Shown here: in pieces, positions 1 to 7,401 of the stretch | Layout: the number at the start of each line of letters is the position of its first letter | How positions within the stretch are numbered: the stretch's first letter is position 1 | Source of the DNA: CAYFXE01 sp964347035 | Lineage (GTDB): Bacteria > Acidobacteriota > Aminicenantia > Aminicenantales > Aminicenantaceae | NCBI GenBank assembly: GCA_964347035.1 | Contig: CAYFXE010000012.1 | Span: forward strand, 1 to 64,000 | Length of the DNA: 64,000 bases | Direction of reading: 5' to 3' | The notes under the pieces: generated by a model | The model's input: the letters and a program-made list of their open reading frames with translations, nothing else | Database searches by the model: none | Told to the model about the DNA's origin: nothing | Program-made: the position numbers and the translations under genes

Positions 1-20
1 TCAAACTTTGCCTTCGCCAT
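1..20 (-). CDS. tuf: Elongation factor Tu, first codons only
   Basis: Read on the minus strand, the first 20 bases encode MAKAKF, the usual EF-Tu amino terminus. A purine-rich ribosome-binding site (AGGAGG) lies a few bases upstream. The gene leaves the window at base 1. EF-Tu carries aminoacyl-tRNA to the ribosome. Its position behind four tRNA genes matches the tRNA-tufB operon of E. coli, so the tRNAs and tuf are probably co-transcribed. Only six residues are visible; the call rests on them plus synteny. Confidence 0.8.
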
Positions 21-68
21 TTTCCCTTACCTCCTATCCTTTGAGTTAATAACTCCTAATATCCGCCA

Positions 69-141
69 AGCCCACGACCAGATTTGAACTGGTGACCCCG
101 TCCTTACCAAGGACGTGCTCTACCAACTGAGCTACGTGGGC
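69..141 (-). tRNA. tRNA-Thr (anticodon GGT)
   Basis: The minus strand folds as a cloverleaf with acceptor stem GCCCACG/CGTGGGC, a D arm, and an anticodon stem CGTCC/GGACG around loop TTGGTAA, giving anticodon GGT. The T loop is TTCAAAT. The 73-nt length is normal and CCA is not encoded. It is the last tRNA before tuf, equivalent to E. coli thrT. Confidence 0.95.
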
Positions 142-158
142 ACCGACTCCGCAAAGAT

Positions 159-231
159 AGCGGGAAACGGGACTCGAACCCGCGACCAACGGCTTGGAAG
201 GCCGTTGCTCTACCAACTGAGCTATTCCCGC
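159..231 (-). tRNA. tRNA-Gly (anticodon TCC)
   Basis: The minus-strand cloverleaf has acceptor stem GCGGGAA/TTCCCGC and anticodon stem ACGGC/GCCGT around loop CTTCCAA, giving anticodon TCC. The T loop is TTCGAGT. Length is 73 nt without encoded CCA. It occupies the glyT position of the conserved tRNA-tuf operon, 17 bases upstream of tRNA-Thr(GGT). Confidence 0.95.
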
Positions 232-237
232 TCAGAA

Positions 238-320
238 TGGGCAGGGAAGGATTCGAACCTCCGAAGCGTTTCCGCAGCGGGTTTACAGCCCGCCCCATTT
301 GGCCACTTTGGTACCTGCCC
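238..320 (-). tRNA. tRNA-Tyr (anticodon GTA)
   Basis: This is a class II tRNA of 83 nt on the minus strand. The acceptor stem is GGGCAGG/CCTGCCC, the anticodon stem is GCGGG/CCCGC with loop CTGTAAA (anticodon GTA), and a long variable arm precedes the T arm. It is equivalent to tyrU in the E. coli operon. Only six bases separate it from tRNA-Gly. Confidence 0.95.
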
Positions 321-420
321 ACATCTACCCGTTGAGCTATCGGTTCTCGGGACTATCACTTGTTCCTTTATGTTCAAGAGAACCTCAGGACACCGAACTT
401 CTAAAGTTCTCCGATAGCTC
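321..420 (-). repeat. Nested inverted repeats between tRNA-Thr(TGT) and tRNA-Tyr, with a tRNA-like half
   Basis: Three complementary pairs are visible: a 10-bp pair 334-343 with 411-420, a 7-bp pair 342-348 with 378-384, and a hairpin 395-400 with 404-409. The first two share bases 342-343. On the minus strand, bases about 325-345 also read like a tRNA D-arm half (GATAGCTCAACGGGTAGA). The segment would sit inside the polycistronic tRNA precursor. It may be a processing structure or the remains of a lost tRNA; it does not fold as a complete tRNA. Confidence 0.55.
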
Positions 421-435
421 TAGCTATTCTGTAAA

Positions 436-508
436 AGCCAGCGAGAGGATTCGAACCCCCGACCCGCTGATTACAAATCAGCTGCTCTACCAACTGAGCT
501 ACGCTGGC
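436..508 (-). tRNA. tRNA-Thr (anticodon TGT)
   Basis: The minus-strand cloverleaf has acceptor stem GCCAGCG/CGCTGGC and anticodon stem GCTGA/TCAGC with loop TTTGTAA, giving anticodon TGT. Length is 73 nt without CCA. It is the first gene of the operon after the promoter, the thrU position in E. coli. Confidence 0.95.
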
Positions 509-649
509 GTAATCTTCCATTCACAGGCTTTTGTTGTTTGTCTTAATTGGGAGTAAAGGGAGTGAGAAAGGCTGAGCAGAAATCTCTACTTCCTCTTTAA
601 AACCTTTTTGTCGACTACCTGTAGAAATTGATGAATTTTTACAACTTGC

Positions 650-678
650 ATACTATACGAAATTGGCTTTTTTGTCAA
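650..678 (-). promoter_or_regulatory. Strong sigma-70 type promoter of the tRNA-tuf operon
   Basis: On the minus strand there is a consensus -35 box TTGACA (673-678), a 17-bp spacer and -10 box TAGTAT (650-655). It lies about 140 bases upstream of tRNA-Thr(TGT), so the primary transcript has a leader to be trimmed. Confidence 0.75.
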
Positions 679-741
679 GCAGATTATTATGTGATGTCCA
701 TTTTATTTTGTAAAGAGCAAAGAAGACAAAAACGGTACTGC

Positions 742-904
742 CAGTTATCAGTTTTCAGTCATCAGCTATCAAGAAAGAAATATTTTTTTTTGAAATGAGA
801 ACTAAATTACTATTTCAGTTGTCAGTTAGTTACTCCGTGACACAGAAAGATAAGGATGACTTTTCTTGTCGAGTTACAGAGTGACTGAGTCACTGAGTCA
901 CTGA
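742..904. repeat. Short imperfect repeats between the divergent tRNA and purine operons
   Basis: Bases 742-770 hold degenerate copies of CAGTTATCAG/CAGTCATCAG. Bases 884-904 are a tandem 8-bp repeat (ACTGAGTC twice, plus ACTGA). The tandem repeat abuts the -35 box of the purB promoter. The rest of the 509-961 interval holds only the two promoters; no gene or structured RNA was recognised there. Confidence 0.6.
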
Positions 905-933
905 TTGACATGGGTAGAACTAGTTGTTATGAT
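905..933 (+). promoter_or_regulatory. Promoter of the purBSQL operon
   Basis: Consensus -35 TTGACA (905-910), a 17-bp spacer and -10 TATGAT (928-933). Transcription would start near 940, which rules out the upstream in-frame TTG at 905 as the purB start and supports ATG 962. Confidence 0.75.
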
Positions 934-961
934 TGAACTCCGTTTTAGAGGATCCTTTTTA

Positions 962-2263
962 ATGATAGAACGTTATACTCGTCCTGAGATGGGGGCCATC
1001 TGGACTGATCAGAACAGATATCAGAAATGGTTGGATGTGGAATTGGCTGTCTGCGAAGCTTGGCATGAGCTCGGGGAAATTCCTTCCGAATCATTGAAGC
1101 AGATCCAAGAAAAAGCTGACTTTTCGGTCGAACGGATAGAGGATATTGAAAAAGTCGTGAAGCACGATGTCATCGCTTTCCTGTCGTCTGTGGCTGAGAA
1201 TGTCGGTGAGGACGCGCGTTATATCCATCTGGGGCTGACTTCTTATGATGTCGTCGACACAGCCTTCTCACTACTAATCAAGGAGTCCCTGGAAAAAATA
1301 AAAAAAGACATCGTATCCTTAAAGGAAATCATCAAAAAAGAAGCTCTTCGTCACAAGAAGACCATCATGGTAGGAAGAACTCACGGAGTCCATGCAGAAC
1401 CCATCACCTTCGGCATGAAACTTCTCGTCTGGTACGAAGAACTCAAACGTCATCTGAGACGGATAGAGCAAGCGATCGAAGCGATCAGTGTGGGAAGAAT
1501 CTCAGGATCAGTTGGTACGTATTCCCAAAGTCCCCCTAAACTGGAGCTTTTAGCCTTGGAAAAGATCGGGTTGAAGCCGGCACCAGTCACAACCCAGATC
1601 CTGCAGCGCGACCGACATGCCGAAGTCCTGGCGGTCCTGGCCCTGGTCGCCACCTCGCTGGATAAATTTGCAATGGAGCTCAGGCATCATCAAAGAACAG
1701 AAGTCCTGGAGATTGAGGAACCTTTTACCAAAGGACAAAAAGGCTCTTCGTCCATGCCTCATAAGAAAAATCCAGTTCGGGCCGAAAGGATCTCCGGACT
1801 CGCCCGTATAGCCAGAGCTAATCTTCAAACAGCTTTAGAAAATATCCCGCTCTGGCACGAGAGGGATATCTCTCACTCTTCAGCCGAAAGAATCATCTTC
1901 CCTGATACGTTTATCCTCACGGATTTTATCCTCGCCGAAACAATAGACATCATAACAAATTGGAACGTCTACTCTGACCGGATGAAAAAAAACTTCGATC
2001 TCACTCGGGGGCTGATTTTTTCCCAAAGAGTCCTTCTGGCTCTGACGAAGAAAGATCTGTCCCGAGACGATGCTTACTTTCTGGTTCAAAAAAACAGCCT
2101 CAGGGCTTGGCAGGAGAATCTCGATTTCAAGCAACTCGTCAGTTCCGACCCAGAGATAAAGAAAACTCTATCTTCCGAAGAAATCGAGGACTGCTTCTCC
2201 CTCGATGCATATCTGGAACACATCGACGACATCTTCGAAAGGGTACTGAAAGATGAAAATTAG
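962..2263 (+). CDS. purB: Adenylosuccinate lyase
   Basis: 433 residues. Cleaves SAICAR to AICAR and adenylosuccinate to AMP, so it serves both IMP synthesis and AMP formation. The fumarase/aspartase superfamily signature is clear (GSSSMPHKKNP), as is the histidine-containing GRTHGVHAEPITFG segment. The sequence opens MIERYTRPEMG, the usual family start. ATG 962 was chosen because the in-frame extension to 905 overlaps the promoter and because AGAGGA lies upstream. It is the first gene of a purine operon and overlaps purS by 11 bases. Length is typical of the short bacterial form. Confidence 0.95.
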   Translation: MIERYTRPEMGAIWTDQNRYQKWLDVELAVCEAWHELGEIPSESLKQIQEKADFSVERIEDIEKVVKHDVIAFLSSVAENVGEDARYIHLGLTSYDVVDTAFSLLIKESLEKIKKDIVSLKEIIKKEALRHKKTIMVGRTHGVHAEPITFGMKLLVWYEELKRHLRRIEQAIEAISVGRISGSVGTYSQSPPKLELLALEKIGLKPAPVTTQILQRDRHAEVLAVLALVATSLDKFAMELRHHQRTEVLEIEEPFTKGQKGSSSMPHKKNPVRAERISGLARIARANLQTALENIPLWHERDISHSSAERIIFPDTFILTDFILAETIDIITNWNVYSDRMKKNFDLTRGLIFSQRVLLALTKKDLSRDDAYFLVQKNSLRAWQENLDFKQLVSSDPEIKKTLSSEEIEDCFSLDAYLEHIDDIFERVLKDEN

Positions 2264-2495
2264 AGTCATCGTTTCCTTCAAAGATACAGTGCTCGATCCC
2301 CAGGGCCAAACAGTCAGGAATGCTCTTCACACTCTTGGCTACGATTTTGTCCAAAATGTCAGACAAGGGAAGGTCTTTGAGCTTGAGTTAGACAAGATTT
2401 CTAGAGAGGAAGCCGAGAAAGTCATCCCAGAAATCTCTGATAAGGTGCTGGCTAATCCTATAATCGAAAAATTCTCTTGGCAATTTTTAGATTAG
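2253..2495 (+). CDS. purS: Phosphoribosylformylglycinamidine synthase subunit PurS
   Basis: 80 residues, the normal PurS size. PurS forms the FGAM synthase complex with PurQ (glutaminase) and small-type PurL, and is thought to help couple ammonia transfer. The start MKIRVIVSFKDTVLDPQG and the NVRQGKVFEL segment are typical. Its start lies inside the end of purB, so translation is probably coupled. PurS, PurQ and a roughly 735-residue PurL together define the three-subunit form of the enzyme. Confidence 0.93.
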   Translation: MKIRVIVSFKDTVLDPQGQTVRNALHTLGYDFVQNVRQGKVFELELDKISREEAEKVIPEISDKVLANPIIEKFSWQFLD

Positions 2496-2497
2496 AC

Positions 2498-2573
2498 AGG
2501 CGGAAAAGACCGCCTAGGCTTCACTCACTGAGTGGAAAACCAACGCCCGCTCAGAAAACGGATTCTGCCTGAG
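2498..2573 (+). promoter_or_regulatory. Clustered hairpins between purS and purQ
   Basis: Three perfect short inverted repeats follow one another: 2498-2503 with 2510-2515 (AGGCGG/CCGCCT), 2522-2527 with 2529-2534, and 2550-2554 with 2569-2573. None has a following T-run, so none is a standard terminator. The 148-base purS-purQ gap is unusual because these genes usually abut. Possible roles are attenuation or mRNA processing; function unknown. Confidence 0.4.
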
Positions 2574-2652
2574 AGCCATCGACCTGTATGACCGCCGAGT
2601 CTCTTTGTCTTTTCAATTTAGAGAAAGGGGCTCGGTATGAAAGATGGTTAAC

Positions 2653-3363
2653 ATGAAATTTGGAGTGGTAATCTTTCCCGGTTCCAACTGTGATTATGAT
2701 ACCTTTTATGTTCTGAAGGATGTCTTGAAACAGGATACATCCCTTCTCTGGCACAAAGATCATGACTTGAAAAATGCTGACTGTGTCGTTCTCCCTGGTG
2801 GATTTTCTTACGGAGACTACCTGCGATCGGGTGTCATAGCCAAATTCTCACCGTTGATGCAGGAGGTCAGTTCCTTTGCCTCCGATGGAGGGCTGGTTCT
2901 CGGTATCTGTAATGGATTCCAAATTCTCCTCGAACTCGGCCTTCTCCCAGGAGCCATGCTCAGGAATAAAAACCTCAAATTCCTCTGCCAACATGTTTAT
3001 CTCAGGTTGGAAAACAACCAGACTTCCTTCACTCATAAAGGTATACCCGGACAGGTCCTCCGGATTCCGATAGCCCATTACGACGGTAACTACTTCGCCC
3101 CCCCAGAAACCCTCCAAGAATTAAAGAAAAACAACCAAATCCTCTTCCGTTACTCAGATGCTTCAGGCAAGATCACAGAGGAATCTAACGTTAACGGATC
3201 CATGGAAAACATCGCTGGTCTGTTGAACAGAGAGGGGAATGTCATGGGCATGATGCCCCATCCGGAGAGAGCCTCTGAAGCTATCCTGGGTAGTGAGGAT
3301 GGGCGTGTGATTTTTGAATCCATCATTGACCATGCCAAGGAGAGAAGCGAGAGAACACAATAA
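2653..3363 (+). CDS. purQ: Phosphoribosylformylglycinamidine synthase subunit PurQ (glutaminase)
   Basis: About 236 residues. A class I glutamine amidotransferase that hydrolyses glutamine and feeds ammonia to PurL in FGAM synthesis. The sequence shows FPGSNCDYD near the start, the nucleophile motif GICNGFQ, and the late His-x-Glu of MMPHPERAS. ATG 2653 gives the usual start MKFGVVIFPG. ATG 2644, three codons earlier, is also possible; neither has a strong ribosome-binding site. It lies downstream of the hairpin-rich gap after purS and 38 bases before purL. Confidence 0.94.
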   Translation: MKFGVVIFPGSNCDYDTFYVLKDVLKQDTSLLWHKDHDLKNADCVVLPGGFSYGDYLRSGVIAKFSPLMQEVSSFASDGGLVLGICNGFQILLELGLLPGAMLRNKNLKFLCQHVYLRLENNQTSFTHKGIPGQVLRIPIAHYDGNYFAPPETLQELKKNNQILFRYSDASGKITEESNVNGSMENIAGLLNREGNVMGMMPHPERASEAILGSEDGRVIFESIIDHAKERSERTQ

Positions 3364-3401
3364 TTCTTTCTCATGGATATCAATCGAGAGACCGCGCCAA
3401 A

Positions 3402-5609
3402 ATGATCGATAAAAAAATAATCGAAGATCACAATCTCACTCAGGAGGAATATGAAAAAATAGTCAAGCTCGTAGGCAGAGAACCGAATATCACAGAGCTA
3501 GGCATTTTTTCTTTGATGTGGTCAGAACACTGCAGCTACAAGAGCTCAAAGATCCATCTAAGAAAACTGCCCGTCACCGGAAAGGCGGTTATCCAGGGTC
3601 CAGGGGAGAACGCAGGAATCATCGATATTGGAGAAGGATTAGCTGTTGTTTTCAAGATTGAATCTCACAATCATCCCTCTTTTATCGAACCTTATCAAGG
3701 CGCCGCCACAGGTATTGGTGGAATCCTCAGGGATATCTTCACTATGGGCGCCAGGCCTGTAGCGCTCCTGGATTCCCTGCGTTTCGGCCCCTTATCCAAC
3801 TCCAAGAATAAAGCGATCATGGATGGGGTGGTCTCCGGAATATCAGGTTACGGAAATTCTATCGGTGTTCCCACGGTCGGTGGCGATGTCTACTTTAATG
3901 ATTGCTACTCTAAAAACCCCTTGGTCAACGTCTTCTGCCTGGGTTTGGCCGATAGGGATAAAATCTTTTATGCCCGGGCTGAAGGCCGAGGAAACACCAT
4001 CCTGTATGTGGGAGCCAAAACAGGAAGAGATGGCATCCACGGAGCCACCATGGCTTCGGCAGAGTTCGTAGAGGACCTGGAGCAGAAAAGACCGAATGTT
4101 CAAGTGGGCGATCCTTTCATGGAAAAACTTCTGCTCGAGGCCTGTCTAGAGGTCATGGCCAAAAATCTCATTGTAGGCATTCAAGATATGGGAGCCGCTG
4201 GTTTAACCTGTTCCACCTCGGAGATGGCTTCCCATTCAGGATCAGGGATTGAAATCAACCTTGACCGAGTTCCTCAGAGAGAAGAAGGAATGACACCTTA
4301 CGAAATCATGCTCTCCGAGTCTCAAGAAAGAATGCTGATCGTGTCCAAAAAGGACAACACTCAAGAGGTTCAGGAAATCTTTCTCAAGTGGGATCTGGAT
4401 GCGATCATCATCGGTGAAGTCACCGAAGGGAGAATACTCAAGGTCAGAGCTGGAGGAAAACTCGTCGTCGATCTCCCTGTTGAGGCCATCATCAACCTCT
4501 GCCCAGTTTACGAGCGGTCAAGCTCAAGACCTGCCTATTTGGACTCGGCGATACAACTCGATGTCTCTCCCTTGCCTCAAGATTACAACCAAGCCTTCTT
4601 AAAACTCCTCTCCTCTCCCACTATCGCCGACAAAGAGTGGGTCTTCCGTCAGTATGATCACATGGTCCAGGTGAACACCTCGTTCCTTCCTGGGGCCGAT
4701 GCTTCTCTACTGAGGATCAAGAACAGCCTGAAGTCTTTGGCTGTCACCTTAGATGGCAATTCTCTTTATTCTTATCTAGACCCCAGAACAGGTGGGAAAA
4801 TCGCCGTAGCCGAAGCCTGCCGCAATCTGGCCGCTGTCGGAGCTCGCCCACTTGGAGTGACCAACTGCCTCAATTTCGGTAATCCCGAAAAACCCGAGAT
4901 TATGTGGCAATTCAAGGAAGTGATCGAAGGAATCAGCGAGGCTTGCCGGACATTCGATATCCCCGTAACGGGAGGTAACGTCAGTTTTTATAACGATACA
5001 GAAGGAGTTTCGATCTATCCCTCTCCTGTCTTGGGAATCGTCGGCGAAGTGAAAGATTCGAGGACTGCCGTCAGCCCGGGATTTAAAACCGCGGGAGACA
5101 CGGTCGTCCTGATCGGGACCAACAAGGAAGAGATCGGAGCTTCTGAATACTTGAAATCTGTTTTCCAGATGGAGAGAGGACTTCCTCCTCGTATCGACCT
5201 AGGGCATGAAAAGCATATTCAAGAATTCTGCCGAGTGGCCATTGAGAAAGGACTTCTTCAATCAGCTCATGATATCTCCGAGGGAGGTTTGGCCGTATGC
5301 TTAGCTGAATGTTCCTTTTCGGGCCTTCCGATGATCGGTTGTCACATCGTCCTCAAAGACGAAATCAGAATAGATGCCCTTCTTTTTGGTGAAACCCAAT
5401 CCAGATTTATCGTATCGGTCAAGAAGGAGCAACTCTCAGGTTTCTTCGACCTGGCTCAAAAATGGGAAGTCCAGACGACCACTCTTGGAAAAGTGGGAGG
5501 AGCGCGAATCATCATCGATCATCTCAGCCAGACCGTTGTTGATGTGGCTTTAAAGCAAGCCTTTTCCACCTGGAAACAAGCTATTCCCGAGATTTTCTGG
5601 AAAAAATAA
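3402..5609 (+). CDS. purL: Phosphoribosylformylglycinamidine synthase subunit PurL (small type)
   Basis: 735 residues, the length of the small PurL that works with PurS and PurQ. It is the ATP-dependent synthetase that converts FGAR plus ammonia to FGAM. Family features include the early MWSEHCSYKSSK segment, KIESHNHPS, GAATGIGGILRDI and the second-half TGGNVSFYN. Two AIR-synthase-like halves are recognisable. It closes the purBSQL cluster. No clear terminator follows; 5610-5766 holds nothing recognisable. Confidence 0.95.
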   Translation: MIDKKIIEDHNLTQEEYEKIVKLVGREPNITELGIFSLMWSEHCSYKSSKIHLRKLPVTGKAVIQGPGENAGIIDIGEGLAVVFKIESHNHPSFIEPYQGAATGIGGILRDIFTMGARPVALLDSLRFGPLSNSKNKAIMDGVVSGISGYGNSIGVPTVGGDVYFNDCYSKNPLVNVFCLGLADRDKIFYARAEGRGNTILYVGAKTGRDGIHGATMASAEFVEDLEQKRPNVQVGDPFMEKLLLEACLEVMAKNLIVGIQDMGAAGLTCSTSEMASHSGSGIEINLDRVPQREEGMTPYEIMLSESQERMLIVSKKDNTQEVQEIFLKWDLDAIIIGEVTEGRILKVRAGGKLVVDLPVEAIINLCPVYERSSSRPAYLDSAIQLDVSPLPQDYNQAFLKLLSSPTIADKEWVFRQYDHMVQVNTSFLPGADASLLRIKNSLKSLAVTLDGNSLYSYLDPRTGGKIAVAEACRNLAAVGARPLGVTNCLNFGNPEKPEIMWQFKEVIEGISEACRTFDIPVTGGNVSFYNDTEGVSIYPSPVLGIVGEVKDSRTAVSPGFKTAGDTVVLIGTNKEEIGASEYLKSVFQMERGLPPRIDLGHEKHIQEFCRVAIEKGLLQSAHDISEGGLAVCLAECSFSGLPMIGCHIVLKDEIRIDALLFGETQSRFIVSVKKEQLSGFFDLAQKWEVQTTTLGKVGGARIIIDHLSQTVVDVALKQAFSTWKQAIPEIFWKK

Positions 5610-5766
5610 GTTCTGTACAGCATTTCCTATCAGACATTCTACCTCTCCCTCGAAATTAACCAACAGCATTCTGGGCTGGTTCGAGAGAATAGTCGCGCAG
5701 CATTTCCATTATTCATCTGTTCTCTTATCACGGAAATTTGAGATGATTACGAATAGTAGAAAAGGA

Positions 5767-5795
5767 TTGAAAAATTGGCGTTGAATAATTAAACT
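5767..5795 (+). promoter_or_regulatory. Possible promoter for the outer-membrane protein gene
   Basis: TTGAAA (5767-5772), a 17-bp spacer, then TAAACT (5790-5795). It would start transcription about 30 bases before the gene at 5830. The match is moderate and the call tentative. Confidence 0.4.
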
Positions 5796-5829
5796 GACTG
5801 AGAGATCTACCTGAGAACAAACCCAAGTC

Positions 5830-6702
5830 ATGGATAGAGTGCGAAACAAGGTTGTCAAAACATGTATCATTTCTCTATTTTTGCTCTTCGTCCTTAGGAT
5901 CAATTCCCATAGTTTGGAGATCAGTTTTAGGATTTCTGGAGCTCTTTCTTATATCAATCCTGACCACATCAACCAAATCCTCCACGGCCGGGAAGGATTT
6001 CTTCTAAAAAGGACTGCCATGCGTGAGGACTGGACCTACATAAAGGGAGAAGTCAAAGATGTGCACCTGGCCACTTACTTCGAGGGAGAAATCATCTTCG
6101 CCCTGAATCCTCGTCTGGCTGTGGGTATCGGGACAGGACTCATGTTTCTAGAAGCGACAGAGGAAAAAACCGGAATCACTATCGAAAGACCACAGGATAC
6201 TTTTACCGGAGTTCACCCGACCAAAATCAATGCCTACCCGCTTCGTCTCTCTACCTATTATTTTCTTCCATTGAAAGAACAATTGAGGCTGTATATCAGG
6301 GGTGGAATGGGCCTTGTCTGGACCAAGTATGTTGAGAGAAAAGGATTTTGGTACGAGCCTGCTAACAACTTCAGCCAAACCTTGGAACAGAAAGCAGCAG
6401 CTCTCGGGTACACCTTTTTCTCTGGCCTAGGGCTTATGTGGGAGGCCAATGAATTCATGGGCTTTTTTATCGAAACCGAAGTCAACCTGTCCAAAATCAG
6501 TGGATTTCGAGGGGGCACACCGGGAAAAGAAACAGAAACGCTGTATTTCCTTGAAGAATACGAAGAGGGCTCGGACTTTTGGCAGGCTAAGATGAAACTC
6601 CTCAAGGAGCAGCCCACCGGTCAAGGGGTTCGATCTTTCGAAGAGGCTGTTGTTGATTTAAGCGGTTTCTCCATGAAAATAGGCTTTACCATCAAATTCT
6701 AA
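5830..6702 (+). CDS. Predicted outer-membrane beta-barrel protein, unknown family
   Basis: 290 residues. A basic start and hydrophobic stretch (CIISLFLLFVLRINS) form a probable signal peptide. The rest alternates polar and hydrophobic residues in short strands (LRLYIRGGMGLVWTKY, SMKIGFTIKF) and ends in Phe, the usual outer-membrane assembly signal. I do not recognise the family; it resembles small OmpW-like or porin-family barrels only in general character. It sits between purL and purN, 21 bases before purN, but nothing links it to purine synthesis other than shared direction. Confidence 0.6.
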   Translation: MDRVRNKVVKTCIISLFLLFVLRINSHSLEISFRISGALSYINPDHINQILHGREGFLLKRTAMREDWTYIKGEVKDVHLATYFEGEIIFALNPRLAVGIGTGLMFLEATEEKTGITIERPQDTFTGVHPTKINAYPLRLSTYYFLPLKEQLRLYIRGGMGLVWTKYVERKGFWYEPANNFSQTLEQKAAALGYTFFSGLGLMWEANEFMGFFIETEVNLSKISGFRGGTPGKETETLYFLEEYEEGSDFWQAKMKLLKEQPTGQGVRSFEEAVVDLSGFSMKIGFTIKF

Positions 6703-6723
6703 ATATGTATAAAGGAATGTAAA

Positions 6724-7359
6724 ATGAGTGATGAAGTTATAAGAAGTCCAAAAAAGAGGGGAAGAGTTGCGGTTTTTCTCTCCGGCCGTGGATCGAACTT
6801 CATCGCCCTTCATGATACGATCCTCGAAGGCAAGGTAAACGCTGACATTGTTCTCGTTTTCAGCAACAAAAAAGAAGCGCGTGGCCTGAGGATAGCTCAA
6901 GAGAGAGGCCTGCACACCCTCTTTCTGGACCCGAAAAACTACGACAGCCGAGAAGATTACGAGCAGGATATCATCAAAGAAATCAAAAACAGAGATGTGG
7001 ATCTCATCTGCCTGGCTGGATACATGAGAATCCTCAGCCCTTCTTTTTGCCGCGAATACACACACCGCATTATGAATATCCATCCCGCCCTGCTCCCTTC
7101 CTTTCCCGGACTCCATGTCCAAAAAAAGGCGATCGAATGGGGAGTGAAATACTCGGGAGCGACAGTCCATTTTGTCACAGCGGAAGTGGATATGGGCCCC
7201 ATCATCACGCAAGCTGTGGTCCCCGTTCTCCAAGATGACACAGAGGAGATACTGAGTGACAGGATATTAAAAGAGGAGCACAAGATCTACGCTGAAGCTG
7301 TCAAGCTCTATTTTGAGGGAAGACTCGAGGTTCAAGGAAGAAGAGTTTTTGTCAGGTAA
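6724..7359 (+). CDS. purN: Phosphoribosylglycinamide formyltransferase
   Basis: 211 residues. Transfers a formyl group from 10-formyl-THF to GAR, the third step of purine synthesis. The phosphate loop FLSGRGSNF, the conserved HPALLPSFPG and the late SGATVHFVTAEVDMGPI segment (catalytic Asp) are all present. A ribosome-binding site (AAAGGA) precedes ATG 6724. With purB, purS, purQ and purL nearby, and purA at 34325, much of the IMP/AMP branch is in this window. Confidence 0.93.
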   Translation: MSDEVIRSPKKRGRVAVFLSGRGSNFIALHDTILEGKVNADIVLVFSNKKEARGLRIAQERGLHTLFLDPKNYDSREDYEQDIIKEIKNRDVDLICLAGYMRILSPSFCREYTHRIMNIHPALLPSFPGLHVQKKAIEWGVKYSGATVHFVTAEVDMGPIITQAVVPVLQDDTEEILSDRILKEEHKIYAEAVKLYFEGRLEVQGRRVFVR

Positions 7360-7401
7360 AGAGTTCTAGTAAAAAAGGTAAAAATGAAATAGAACAGAAC
7401 G

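Noticed and set aside
884..904. Tandem ACTGAGTC units as a CRISPR-like array
   Set aside because: Units are 8 bases with no spacers; no cas genes in the window.
905..961. Upstream extension of purB to the TTG at 905
   Set aside because: The TTG is the first half of a consensus -35 box; transcription would start after it.
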